From an uncultured Gammaproteobacteria bacterium (GTDB taxonomy: Bacteria > Pseudomonadota > Gammaproteobacteria > Pseudomonadales > Azotimanducaceae_A), in NCBI GenBank assembly GCA_913041025.1, contig CAJWGQ010000170.1:1-6139 (forward strand): DNA of 6,139 nt, read 5' to 3'. Of this stretch, positions 1 through 6,139 are shown in pieces (position 1 is the first letter of the stretch; every line of letters begins with the position of its first letter). The notes beneath the pieces were generated by a model. The model searched no databases. It worked only from the letters and a program-made list of their open reading frames with translations, and had not been told where the DNA came from. The translations under genes and the position numbers were made by a program.

Positions 1-415
1 CCGTCTCCCCCCCCTCCGGCGGGACTTCTCTCCCTGAAAGCAATGACATCATTGCCGGTATCGGTTTAAAAGAACTATCTGTGTGCCACATTTGATTACC
101 AGTGTTGAAGACCATTCTTCGATCTTCGGGTGCAATAACTTCGCCGTTTTTCGCAACATTTGTGAGTACCGTCACTGGCTTACCTGCGCCGCCTTGCTGT
201 TTAGAGTTAATCGTGTTCTCTAAATCTCCGAATCTTTGGGAAAACACAACTTGCTGTTCATCGGTAAGAGATTGATTCGGAAAAACTAAAATTGAGTATC
301 TCTCAAAGGCACTTTTTATATCTGAAAAATCGCTCTGAGAAATTTTTTCACTTAAATTTATACCTTTTATTTCCGCTGCAAAATTCTCTGTTAATCGATT
401 AATCAGAATAGACAT
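1..415 (-). CDS. TauD/TfdA-family Fe(II)/2-oxoglutarate dioxygenase, 3'-truncated by window edge
   Basis: This is the N-terminal 138 residues of a TauD/TfdA-type non-haem iron dioxygenase. These enzymes use 2-oxoglutarate and O2 in the cytoplasm to hydroxylate substrates such as taurine or aryloxyacetates, often releasing a cleaved product. Visible family features are the segment ILVFPNQSLTDEQQ (residues 42-55), RFGDLE (61-66), and the iron-binding HxD in MWHTDSSF (109-116; His111 and Asp113), followed by a PPEGGET turn (132-138). The distal iron His and the 2-oxoglutarate-binding Arg should lie in the roughly 140-160 residues outside the window. The ATG at 415 is supported by a GTGGAG ribosome site six bases upstream. 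The reading frame is intact through a run of eight G on the coding strand (bases 7-14), because the conserved GGE(T/D) follows it. The gene diverges from the hydantoinase gene. Family assignment is firm; the substrate cannot be told from this part. Confidence 0.9.
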   Translation of the reverse strand, partial: MSILINRLTENFAAEIKGINLSEKISQSDFSDIKSAFERYSILVFPNQSLTDEQQVVFSQRFGDLENTINSKQQGGAGKPVTVLTNVAKNGEVIAPEDRRMVFNTGNQMWHTDSSFKPIPAMMSLLSGREVPPEGGET

Positions 416-439
416 CTTTAACTCCACTTTTAATCGATT
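391..439. repeat. Paired TTAATCGATT elements flanking the dioxygenase start
   Basis: A 12-base perfect palindrome, TTAATCGATTAA, occupies 391-402 within codons 5-9 of the dioxygenase gene. Ten of its bases recur exactly as TTAATCGATT at 430-439, just upstream of the ribosome site. The copies are 39 bases apart start to start and bracket the translation start, a position where a repressor pair could act. The role is inference; AT-rich ten-base repeats can arise by chance. Confidence 0.35.
422..427 (-). promoter_or_regulatory. Ribosome binding site of the dioxygenase gene
   Basis: On the minus strand GTGGAG is followed by TTAAAG and then the ATG at 415, giving a six-base spacer. This is a good Shine-Dalgarno match and decides the start. 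It contrasts with the divergent hydantoinase gene, which has no visible site. Confidence 0.7.
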
Positions 440-544
440 TCTGGCCAAATGATCACCGGCTCAATTGCGTTATGATATTGGGACAAACAGCATGGATCTA
501 CCCTAACCGTCTAACGACCTATAAATTATCCTCATACGGATCTA

Positions 545-571
545 TTGACCAAGGAACTAACTCAATATTAT
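545..571 (+). promoter_or_regulatory. Candidate sigma70-like promoter for the hydantoinase gene
   Basis: TTGACC (545-550, five of six bases matching the -35 consensus) is followed after 15 bases by TATTAT (566-571, five of six matching the -10 consensus). The spacer is shorter than the preferred 17, so this is only a candidate. It would start transcription about 40 bases before the ATG. Confidence 0.3.
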
Positions 572-602
572 TAAAGTTATAAAGTCTTATTAACTTCTGA
601 TC

Positions 603-612
603 ATCATGTGAT
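603..612. promoter_or_regulatory. Short near-palindrome ATCATGTGAT just upstream of the hydantoinase start
   Basis: ATCA and TGAT are exact inverted halves around TG, eight bases before the ATG at 621, where a ribosome site would normally sit. It could be an operator half-site pair or a chance AT-rich palindrome. I cannot assign a regulator. Confidence 0.2.
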
Positions 613-620
613 ATTTTGCA

Positions 621-3600
621 ATGAAAACAACCAACTCTTACACGCTCGGCATTGATATTGGCGGCACCTTCACTGATCTTGTAGCTCTAAACTTATCAAC
701 CGGATACTGTGAAACAGAAAAAGTTCTAACAACTCCAGATAGTCCTCAACTCGGCGTAAAAAATGGTTTAAATAAACTACTTCCAAGAATAGGAGGTGGA
801 AATAATATATCGCGTGTAGTCCATGCAACCACACTCTTCAGCAATTCTGTGATTGAACGTAAGGGATCAAAAACTGGCTTAGTTACCTCCCTCGGATTTA
901 AGGATACTTTAGAGCTTCGCCGTGAGCGTAAGTACGATATTTACGACCTATTTCTAACATTTCCTCAACCTTTAGTTCAACAGGACCTAAGGCATGAGGT
1001 TTCAGAACGTATAGCGAATACAGGAAAAATTATCACTAAGCTCGATGAAAAGAGCTTAATCAAGACAATATCGACAATAGAAAAACAAGGCATTAGATCA
1101 CTCGCCATATCTTTCATCAACGCTCACATTAACCCAATTCATGAGCAATTAGCAGGTCAATTAATTGCTTCCCACTTTCCAGAATTAGCTATTACTTTAT
1201 CCTCGGATGTCAGTCGTGAACCCGGAGAATTCGAGCGAACATCTAGTGCCGTAATAAATGCTTTTATAAAGCCTTTAGCAAGTGAATATATCGACCAACT
1301 ACATAATGTTTTGCAAAATTTAAATATTCAAGCGTCTTTAATGTTAATGCTCTCCAACGGTGGATTGACCCATTTACAGGAAGCCAAACGGGTACCCATA
1401 CAATTACTGGAATCAGGTCCTGCTGCTGGCGCACTCTCCGCGGCACTGATAGGAGGAAAGGCAGGAGAGAATAGGCTACTCGCGTTTGATATGGGGGGAA
1501 CAACTGCAAAGTTAGCTATTGTCGATGATGGGGATCCGGAGGTGACTTTTTCTTTTGAAGCTGCCAGGGAACGCCGCTTCGCACCTGGTAGTGGTCTACC
1601 GGTTTGCATAACAACTGTAGAATTAGTTGAGATTGGTGCAGGCGGCGGCAGCATAGCTAAAAAGGATAGTTTAGGGCTGCTTAAAGCAGGCCCAGAGAGT
1701 GCTGGCTCTGTTCCTGGCCCCGTTTGTTACGATCGAGGAGGCGCTGATCCTACTGTTACCGATGCAGACTTACTTCTTGGATATTTGGATGCTTCTGGTT
1801 TTTCGGAGGGTTCTCTCAATATCAATTCCTCAAAATCCACTTCAGCATTAGAAACCCTCGGCAAGCAATTTGAAATATCATCCAGTGAAATAGCATTAGG
1901 CATCCATGAGGTCGTTTGCGAAAACATGGCGATGGCTGCACAAGTCCATTTAGCGAAAAAAGGACGCGACCCCAGAGACTATACACTTTATGCAACCGGC
2001 GGTGCCGCTCCAGTTCATGCCTGCGCTATAGCAGATCGGCTTGGAATTAGAAGGGTCATCATTCCTCCTGCTGCCGGTGTTGGATCTGCTTTGGGACTAA
2101 CTCTAGCACCGGCTCGGGTGGATAGAAGTATTGGTATTGGACAAATTTTGGGCGATATAAAAGCTCTTGAATTAGAGGACTTATTTTCCAAGCTAGAAGA
2201 TGAGGCCAATGCAGTCATATTAGAATCTGTAAAGACATCTAATATCTCAAAACGTCGCTTAGCTGAGTTGCGATATTCTGGACAGGGAGCAGTATTGGTA
2301 GTCGATATCACCAAGGCATTTTCCTCGAACTTTCCGTTGCAGGCAATAAACGACGCGTTTAATGAGGCGCATCAAAAAGCTTATGGGCGCTATTTTGACG
2401 CTAGCGCTGTAGAGTTTATTACAGCGAGAGTAGAAGCCCAAGCCGCGACGATAATCGACGAATTGCAACCAAAGTTAGGGGCCTCAGTAAAGGTTAAGTA
2501 TCCCAATAAGGCCCGAGAAATTTTGTTGCCTGGAAGCATGTCCTACAAAAAGGTAAATGTTTTTCACAGAAACGCCCTAAAGTATGGTCAAAAGATCACA
2601 GGGCCTGCCATTATAGAGGAAGGCCAATCTACAACAGTGCTTCCGCATCACACAAACATTGAAGTCGATGTTGTAGGTAATTTAATCATTGAAATCATCG
2701 ATGCCGAGACCCAAAATAAATTTTCTTCCACCCAAATAGATAACCCAATCCACTTGGAAATTCTTTGGAACAAAGTCATTGCCGCGGCAGATGAAGCAGC
2801 CGCATCCCTACTCCGGTCCTCTTTCTCCACCGTGGTCAGAGAATCATATGATTTCTCTTGTGTAATAACCGACTCAAATGGAAATTCTTTAGCGCAGGCC
2901 TCTGACAGCATCCCATCATTTATTGGTACTCTGCCAGATACCGTCAAGCATTTCATTAACCATTTTTCATCAGAAAATTTATTTCCAGGTGATGTACTAA
3001 TAACAAATGACCCATATTTTGGGACAGGTCATTTACCAGACATTAGTGTTTGTAAACCTCTATTCAATGAAGGGCATTTAATAGGGTTTTCAGCGAGCAC
3101 TGCACACGCTCCCGATATAGGGGGGAAAATAAGGTCTCCAGAGCCTAGGGAGGTTTATGAGGAAGGCCTGCAAATACCCATATTGAAATTGATCGATAAT
3201 GGAACAGTTAATGAAACATTTATGGCCATATTGCGGAAAAACGTCCGCGTAGCAGATCAGGTGGAGGGAGACTTAGAGGCCCAAATTAGTGCACTAGGTA
3301 TAATGGAAAAGAGAATAAGTGATATTATAAATGATTATCAACTCAACGATTTATCTGAATTATCCAAAGCAGTATGTCGAAGGACAGAACTTGCAACCCG
3401 AAAAGAGATAACCAATCTTCCAGACGGCATATATAAAGCATCAGTTGCCACTGATGGACTTTCAGAACACCCAATTGAAATAGCGGTTGAAGTCACAATC
3501 AAGGAAGACACCATAACGGTTGATTTCTCTGGATCTTCACGACAAGTCTCTAAAGCAATAAATTGCCCTCTCTGTTACACGCGAGCAATGACGTCCTACG

Positions 3601-4280
3601 CAATTAAATCCGCTTTAGCTCCTGAGCTTCCAAATAACGACGGAGCACTAAGGCCCATAACCGTTGTTGCTCCTGAAGGAAGCATAGTGAACCCCCAACA
3701 TCCCGCATCAGTTGGAAGCCGCGTTCTAACGGGGCATTATATCCCAGCACTTATAATGGATGCGTTATCAAAGGTTGCCCCGCAACGTGTTTTAGCCGGT
3801 GCGGGTTCTCCAATCTGGTGCGTGAATATTAGTGGGACAAACGAAAAAGGAATTCCAATTACTGGTTTATTTTTCTTCAATGGAGGAATGGGCGCTTCAG
3901 CACAAACTCAAGGGTTATCCTGTGTCAGCTGGCCCTCAAATATTTCATCTACATCCGCAGAAGAAATAGAAAACCGTCTTCCTGTGCGTATATTGAAAAG
4001 AGCGTTGAGAAAAAATTCCGGAGGGTTAGGAAAACACAATGGCGGTGATGGGCAACTTGTTGAATTTGAGTATACGGGGGTAACCGACGGTGTCTTAGCC
4101 TTTTTAGCCGACCGCATCAAAACGCCAGCTAAAGGTTTATCTGGAGGGGGTGAGGGGGCTATGGGTATTCTTACAATAAATGGTCAAGTCATTGACCCCA
4201 AAATACAACATATTATTTCACCGGGAAGTCTGATCACCTTAGCAACACCCGGTGGTGGCGGTTACGGGACTGACATATAA
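621..4280 (+). CDS. Fused HyuA-HyuB hydantoinase/oxoprolinase family protein
   Basis: This is a 1219-residue cytoplasmic enzyme joining both subunits of the hydantoinase/5-oxoprolinase family, which uses ATP to activate and hydrolyse lactam or hydantoin rings (relatives include N-methylhydantoinase, caprolactamase and acetophenone carboxylase). The HyuA half shows the ASKHA nucleotide-binding motifs GIDIGGTFTD (10-19), FDMGGTTAKL (289-298), GAGGGSI (339-345) and ATGGAAPVHA (458-467). A linker near 695-710 leads to the HyuB half, which starts about 712 and carries NDPYFGTGHLPDI (796-808), AHAPDIGG (828-835), NCPLCYTRA (981-989), SGGLGKHNGGDG (1133-1144) and a terminal GGGGYG (1211-1216). Likely metal ligands, by analogy with caprolactamase, are Asp744, His804, Asp807 and His829. 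One-chain fusion is typical of 5-oxoprolinase, but motifs such as YDIYDLF and RRFAPGSGLPV look more like the hydantoinase branch, so I do not name it OplA. The ATG at 621 is the only start between an in-frame TGA at 609 and the first motif; no Shine-Dalgarno sequence is visible. Confidence 0.95.
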   Translation: MKTTNSYTLGIDIGGTFTDLVALNLSTGYCETEKVLTTPDSPQLGVKNGLNKLLPRIGGGNNISRVVHATTLFSNSVIERKGSKTGLVTSLGFKDTLELRRERKYDIYDLFLTFPQPLVQQDLRHEVSERIANTGKIITKLDEKSLIKTISTIEKQGIRSLAISFINAHINPIHEQLAGQLIASHFPELAITLSSDVSREPGEFERTSSAVINAFIKPLASEYIDQLHNVLQNLNIQASLMLMLSNGGLTHLQEAKRVPIQLLESGPAAGALSAALIGGKAGENRLLAFDMGGTTAKLAIVDDGDPEVTFSFEAARERRFAPGSGLPVCITTVELVEIGAGGGSIAKKDSLGLLKAGPESAGSVPGPVCYDRGGADPTVTDADLLLGYLDASGFSEGSLNINSSKSTSALETLGKQFEISSSEIALGIHEVVCENMAMAAQVHLAKKGRDPRDYTLYATGGAAPVHACAIADRLGIRRVIIPPAAGVGSALGLTLAPARVDRSIGIGQILGDIKALELEDLFSKLEDEANAVILESVKTSNISKRRLAELRYSGQGAVLVVDITKAFSSNFPLQAINDAFNEAHQKAYGRYFDASAVEFITARVEAQAATIIDELQPKLGASVKVKYPNKAREILLPGSMSYKKVNVFHRNALKYGQKITGPAIIEEGQSTTVLPHHTNIEVDVVGNLIIEIIDAETQNKFSSTQIDNPIHLEILWNKVIAAADEAAASLLRSSFSTVVRESYDFSCVITDSNGNSLAQASDSIPSFIGTLPDTVKHFINHFSSENLFPGDVLITNDPYFGTGHLPDISVCKPLFNEGHLIGFSASTAHAPDIGGKIRSPEPREVYEEGLQIPILKLIDNGTVNETFMAILRKNVRVADQVEGDLEAQISALGIMEKRISDIINDYQLNDLSELSKAVCRRTELATRKEITNLPDGIYKASVATDGLSEHPIEIAVEVTIKEDTITVDFSGSSRQVSKAINCPLCYTRAMTSYAIKSALAPELPNNDGALRPITVVAPEGSIVNPQHPASVGSRVLTGHYIPALIMDALSKVAPQRVLAGAGSPIWCVNISGTNEKGIPITGLFFFNGGMGASAQTQGLSCVSWPSNISSTSAEEIENRLPVRILKRALRKNSGGLGKHNGGDGQLVEFEYTGVTDGVLAFLADRIKTPAKGLSGGGEGAMGILTINGQVIDPKIQHIISPGSLITLATPGGGGYGTDI

Positions 4281-4292
4281 GCATAATGATTA

Positions 4293-4308
4293 AAAGCTAA
4301 GTCGCTTT
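4293..4308. terminator. Weak shared hairpin between convergent genes
   Basis: AAAGC (4293-4297) and GCTTT (4304-4308) can form a five-pair stem with a six-base loop, overlapping the stop codon of the racemase-like gene and 12 bases past the hydantoinase stop. It is followed by T-rich sequence on both strands. With only 16 bases between the two stop codons, a bidirectional terminator is expected here, but this stem is weak. Confidence 0.25.
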
Positions 4309-5469
4309 ATCTTTATTTATTACAACGATCGGCATACGGTTACTTAGGGTTAACATAGTCTCAAGGTCACTGGTTTTGAACCAGCTAGAGTATTCACTCA
4401 TGTCTATACACTCGTCTCCCGACTGCCCGATGATAGTAATAATATCGCCTAGATTGATCTCGGTATCATCTGGTATTTCAAGGGTCAAATGCTCTAAAGA
4501 AACCCCTAAGACTCCTAAACGTTCACCCTTGAATAAAACTACAGGCTTTTTGCCTTCAAGAGACGAACGATTTCCATCGTTTAGGCCAAATGGAACCACA
4601 CATGTTCTCGAAAACGTTCTATTGATATGGTACCCGCCTGCCCCTATGGCTGGTCCATTTTCATGGTTTGCTATGTGTATTACCCGCGTTTTTATATTTT
4701 TACATACGGGGAGAAATTCCTTTATCTCGCCTAAAGATGAATTAACGGACGGCAACCCATAAAGAATATGACCAGGACAAATTGCACTACATTGATCCCT
4801 CCATCTCACCGTAATTGCGGAACTTGCCAACGCCTGCGTTATCGGAATTTCATATCCACGTTTCTCTAATTCCAAGACCAGGTCATAAAATAACGATAGT
4901 CTTTTTTCGGCGAATTTAATTCCATTCTCATCTTTGAAAGATAGATGGGTGTATAGGCCCTGTATCCATATATTTCTTAATTTTGACACTGTTTCTATAA
5001 AGGTAACTGCATTGTCTAGACTGACCCCTAAGCGACCCATACCACAATCAACTTTGATAAATACCGGTATTCTTTTATCGGAATGCAATGAATTAGCTGC
5101 AGCATCTGCGGCATCCGCTGTCTCAATATTGTATATAGTAGGAATTAGGTTTGCCTTAATCAGCCCTAGCATTCCGGAAGGTAGTGACCCTCCTAACATT
5201 ATAATGGGGGTATTAATACCAGCGTTTCGTAGAGCTTTTGCATCGGAAGAAGATCCGGTGGTTAACATGTCAACCCCAGCTTCCTCCAGGATCTTGCAAA
5301 CTGGAATAATACCATGGCCATATCCATTAGCCTTAACCGAAGCAATCACCTTTACCTCCGGGTCAATACGCTTTCTTATTTGTGCTAAATTGTGATGCAG
5401 TGCATGGGCATCCAACTCCATCCATGTCGGATGAGAGGCAAAGAGACCATCAACATCGGCATTAGACAT
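4297..5469 (-). CDS. Alanine-racemase-fold PLP protein with atypical active site
   Basis: This 390-residue protein has the length and two-domain plan of alanine racemase: an N-terminal PLP-binding barrel (about 15-240) and a C-terminal beta domain (about 260-385). Retained barrel features are SVKANGYGHG (44-53) with PLP lysine Lys46 and Tyr50, DCGMGRLGV (141-149) with Arg146, THLS with His175, and Ser217. By eye alignment with Geobacillus Alr, the residues that define racemase chemistry are changed: Arg219 becomes Cys231 (ICPG for VRPG), catalytic Tyr265 becomes Ala277 (IGAG), Tyr284 becomes Leu296, Met312-Asp313 become Glu326-His327, and Tyr354 becomes Leu369. A nearby Tyr280 might substitute. 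I therefore call the fold, not alanine racemase activity; another PLP reaction on an amino acid is likely. The ATG at 5469 follows the stop of the VOC gene by three bases, implying co-transcription and possibly translational coupling. Only a weak AAGAA lies upstream. It converges on the hydantoinase gene. Confidence 0.88.
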   Translation of the reverse strand: MSNADVDGLFASHPTWMELDAHALHHNLAQIRKRIDPEVKVIASVKANGYGHGIIPVCKILEEAGVDMLTTGSSSDAKALRNAGINTPIIMLGGSLPSGMLGLIKANLIPTIYNIETADAADAAANSLHSDKRIPVFIKVDCGMGRLGVSLDNAVTFIETVSKLRNIWIQGLYTHLSFKDENGIKFAEKRLSLFYDLVLELEKRGYEIPITQALASSAITVRWRDQCSAICPGHILYGLPSVNSSLGEIKEFLPVCKNIKTRVIHIANHENGPAIGAGGYHINRTFSRTCVVPFGLNDGNRSSLEGKKPVVLFKGERLGVLGVSLEHLTLEIPDDTEINLGDIITIIGQSGDECIDMSEYSSWFKTSDLETMLTLSNRMPIVVINKDKAT

Positions 5470-5472
5470 ATT

Positions 5473-6139
5473 CTAGTTCTTAAATTCCAGCAGAGAGTCA
5501 TAAAATGGCAACCTAACAACTCTTGGCTTCTCTTGAGAGGTAAAGACTAAAGCTCCAAACATAGAGCCTCTATTGCCCAGATCTGAGCCTGATTCTCCAT
5601 AACGGCCAAGATATTGCATTGGCGAGCAGATAGTAATGAGAATATCAGCAGTGGCCACAGCACCAACACCACTGGTCAGCATTTCTACTTTACTGCCTAC
5701 CAAATCAGCATAGTTCTTGGCTGTTTCAGCAACAGTAGTTGTGACTACTACCATTTCTGTCACCGCTGTGATTTTATTCTTATGGCTTTGCCACTCTTTT
5801 CTCCAGACAAGTTCAGGTGTGCCATGCTCACAGAAATATACACGACCCTCTGGGAAAACATCCGGCCGCACAGATACCGTTCTAAACTTAGCATCGACCA
5901 TGACTCCATCAATTTCGACGGGTCGGCTAAAAGCCCTTGGGGGCTCACCATCCATCCCAAGCACTTTCAGCCTCTTAAATGTTGCCTCAACATCCTCACT
6001 TTTAAAAACCAGACCATTGATACCCAAGGGGGCAGCCAGCAAATCAGCGCGCTTTGTCTCACCTCCCTCCGGAATCCCTATAAGCTCTAAGTAATCCGTT
6101 TCAAATATCATTAAGTGATTTATTGAACCAAGCGTATGA
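5473..6139 (-). CDS. Glyoxalase-like VOC family protein, 5' end outside window
   Basis: This is the C-terminal 221 residues of a glyoxalase-like (Glyoxalase_3 type) vicinal-oxygen-chelate protein, a metal-binding fold built of paired beta-alpha-beta-beta-beta units that serves lyases, dioxygenases and isomerases. The frame stays open to the window edge: upstream of the Met codon at 6111, codons 6112-6138 read HTLGSINHL, which joins MIFETDYLELIG to give the family's usual first-module motif (G-x-x-NH-L, then YLEL). The Met at 6111 is thus internal, and by family length (about 270-300) some 50-70 residues are missing. Other family marks are YFCEHGTPELVWRKEW (residues 92-107 counted from that Met) and a second module beginning VTEMVVV (117-123). 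It is the upstream gene of a likely operon with the racemase-like gene, three bases apart. The substrate is unknown; the family is often only weakly related to true glyoxalase I. Confidence 0.88.
   Translation of the reverse strand, partial: HTLGSINHLMIFETDYLELIGIPEGGETKRADLLAAPLGINGLVFKSEDVEATFKRLKVLGMDGEPPRAFSRPVEIDGVMVDAKFRTVSVRPDVFPEGRVYFCEHGTPELVWRKEWQSHKNKITAVTEMVVVTTTVAETAKNYADLVGSKVEMLTSGVGAVATADILITICSPMQYLGRYGESGSDLGNRGSMFGALVFTSQEKPRVVRLPFYDSLLEFKN

Larger units (their letters stand above)
416..620. promoter_or_regulatory. Divergent intergenic region between dioxygenase and hydantoinase genes
   Basis: These 205 AT-rich bases must hold the promoters for both outward-facing genes. 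I find no open frame of note and no RNA gene. Contents seen by eye: a TTAATCGATT element at 430-439 repeating one inside the dioxygenase start region; a 7-base direct repeat GGATCTA at 494-500 and 538-544; a weak sigma70-like element for the plus gene near 545-571; a possible minus-strand -10 TATCAT around 473-478 with only a poor -35; and a near-palindrome ATCATGTGAT at 603-612 just before the hydantoinase start. None of these is matched to a known regulator, and no regulator gene is in the window. Confidence 0.5.

Noticed and set aside
1..20. Suspected frameshift in the G-run of the dioxygenase gene
   Set aside because: Careful counting gives PPEGGET in frame, which matches the family; no frameshift is needed.
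494..544. GGATCTA direct repeat (494-500 and 538-544) as an operator pair
   Set aside because: Seven-base repeats in about 200 bases are not rare, and there is no symmetry or known match to support it.
1264..2956. Several minus-strand open frames of 66-108 codons
   Set aside because: They are opposite the conserved HyuA half of the hydantoinase gene and have no ribosome sites or recognisable domains.
3093..3125. Loss of the second His in the HyuB AHHxDIGG motif as a sign of an inactive enzyme
   Set aside because: The first His keeps the expected 25-residue spacing from His804, and variation at the second His is, as far as I recall, common among HyuB relatives; the rest of the site is intact.
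4376..4762. Open frame of 128 codons on the plus strand
   Set aside because: It lies wholly antisense to the racemase-fold gene, whose protein is clearly conserved; the plus-strand translation shows no recognisable motif.
4934..5395. Open frame of 153 codons on the plus strand
   Set aside because: Also antisense to the barrel domain of the racemase-fold gene; composition looks like a shadow and no family is recognisable.
5614..6094. Two overlapping plus-strand open frames
   Set aside because: Both are antisense to the VOC gene, whose motifs are clear in the minus frame.

Overview
The window carries four protein-coding genes and no RNA gene, insertion sequence or CRISPR array that I can see. 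Both end genes run off the window. The DNA is moderately AT-rich by eye. The genes are compact and the protein families (TauD/TfdA dioxygenase, hydantoinase/oxoprolinase, VOC protein, alanine-racemase-fold PLP enzyme) are typical of the catabolic accessory gene content of Proteobacteria, probably a free-living or marine lineage. That placement is an inference; nothing here fixes the taxon.

Layout: bases 2-415 (minus) encode the first 138 residues of a TauD/TfdA-type Fe(II)/2-oxoglutarate dioxygenase, up to and just past its HxD metal motif. A 205-base divergent intergenic region (416-620) follows, holding a weak promoter candidate and a repeated TTAATCGATT element. Bases 621-4280 (plus) encode a single-chain 1219-residue fusion of HyuA-type (ATP-binding) and HyuB-type (metal-binding) hydantoinase/oxoprolinase subunits. 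Its stop lies 16 bases from that of a convergent gene at 4297-5469 (minus), an alanine-racemase-fold PLP protein. Upstream of that gene and almost abutting it (3 bases between stop and start) is a glyoxalase-like VOC protein at 5473-6139 (minus), whose N-terminus lies outside the window.

The most interesting observation is in the racemase-like protein. By eye alignment it keeps the PLP lysine, the substrate-side arginine and the barrel motifs, but has lost the catalytic tyrosine (the position is alanine), the arginine that contacts the PLP ring nitrogen (cysteine) and the other conserved C-terminal-domain residues. It is therefore probably not a simple alanine racemase. An Ala at the catalytic Tyr position is the same change that was engineered to turn a Geobacillus alanine racemase into a retro-aldolase.

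Working together (inference): an oxygenase, an ATP-dependent lactam/hydantoin-opening enzyme, a PLP enzyme likely to act on one amino-acid stereoisomer, and a VOC enzyme would suit breakdown of a cyclic amide or modified amino acid. No transporter or regulator is present to name the substrate.
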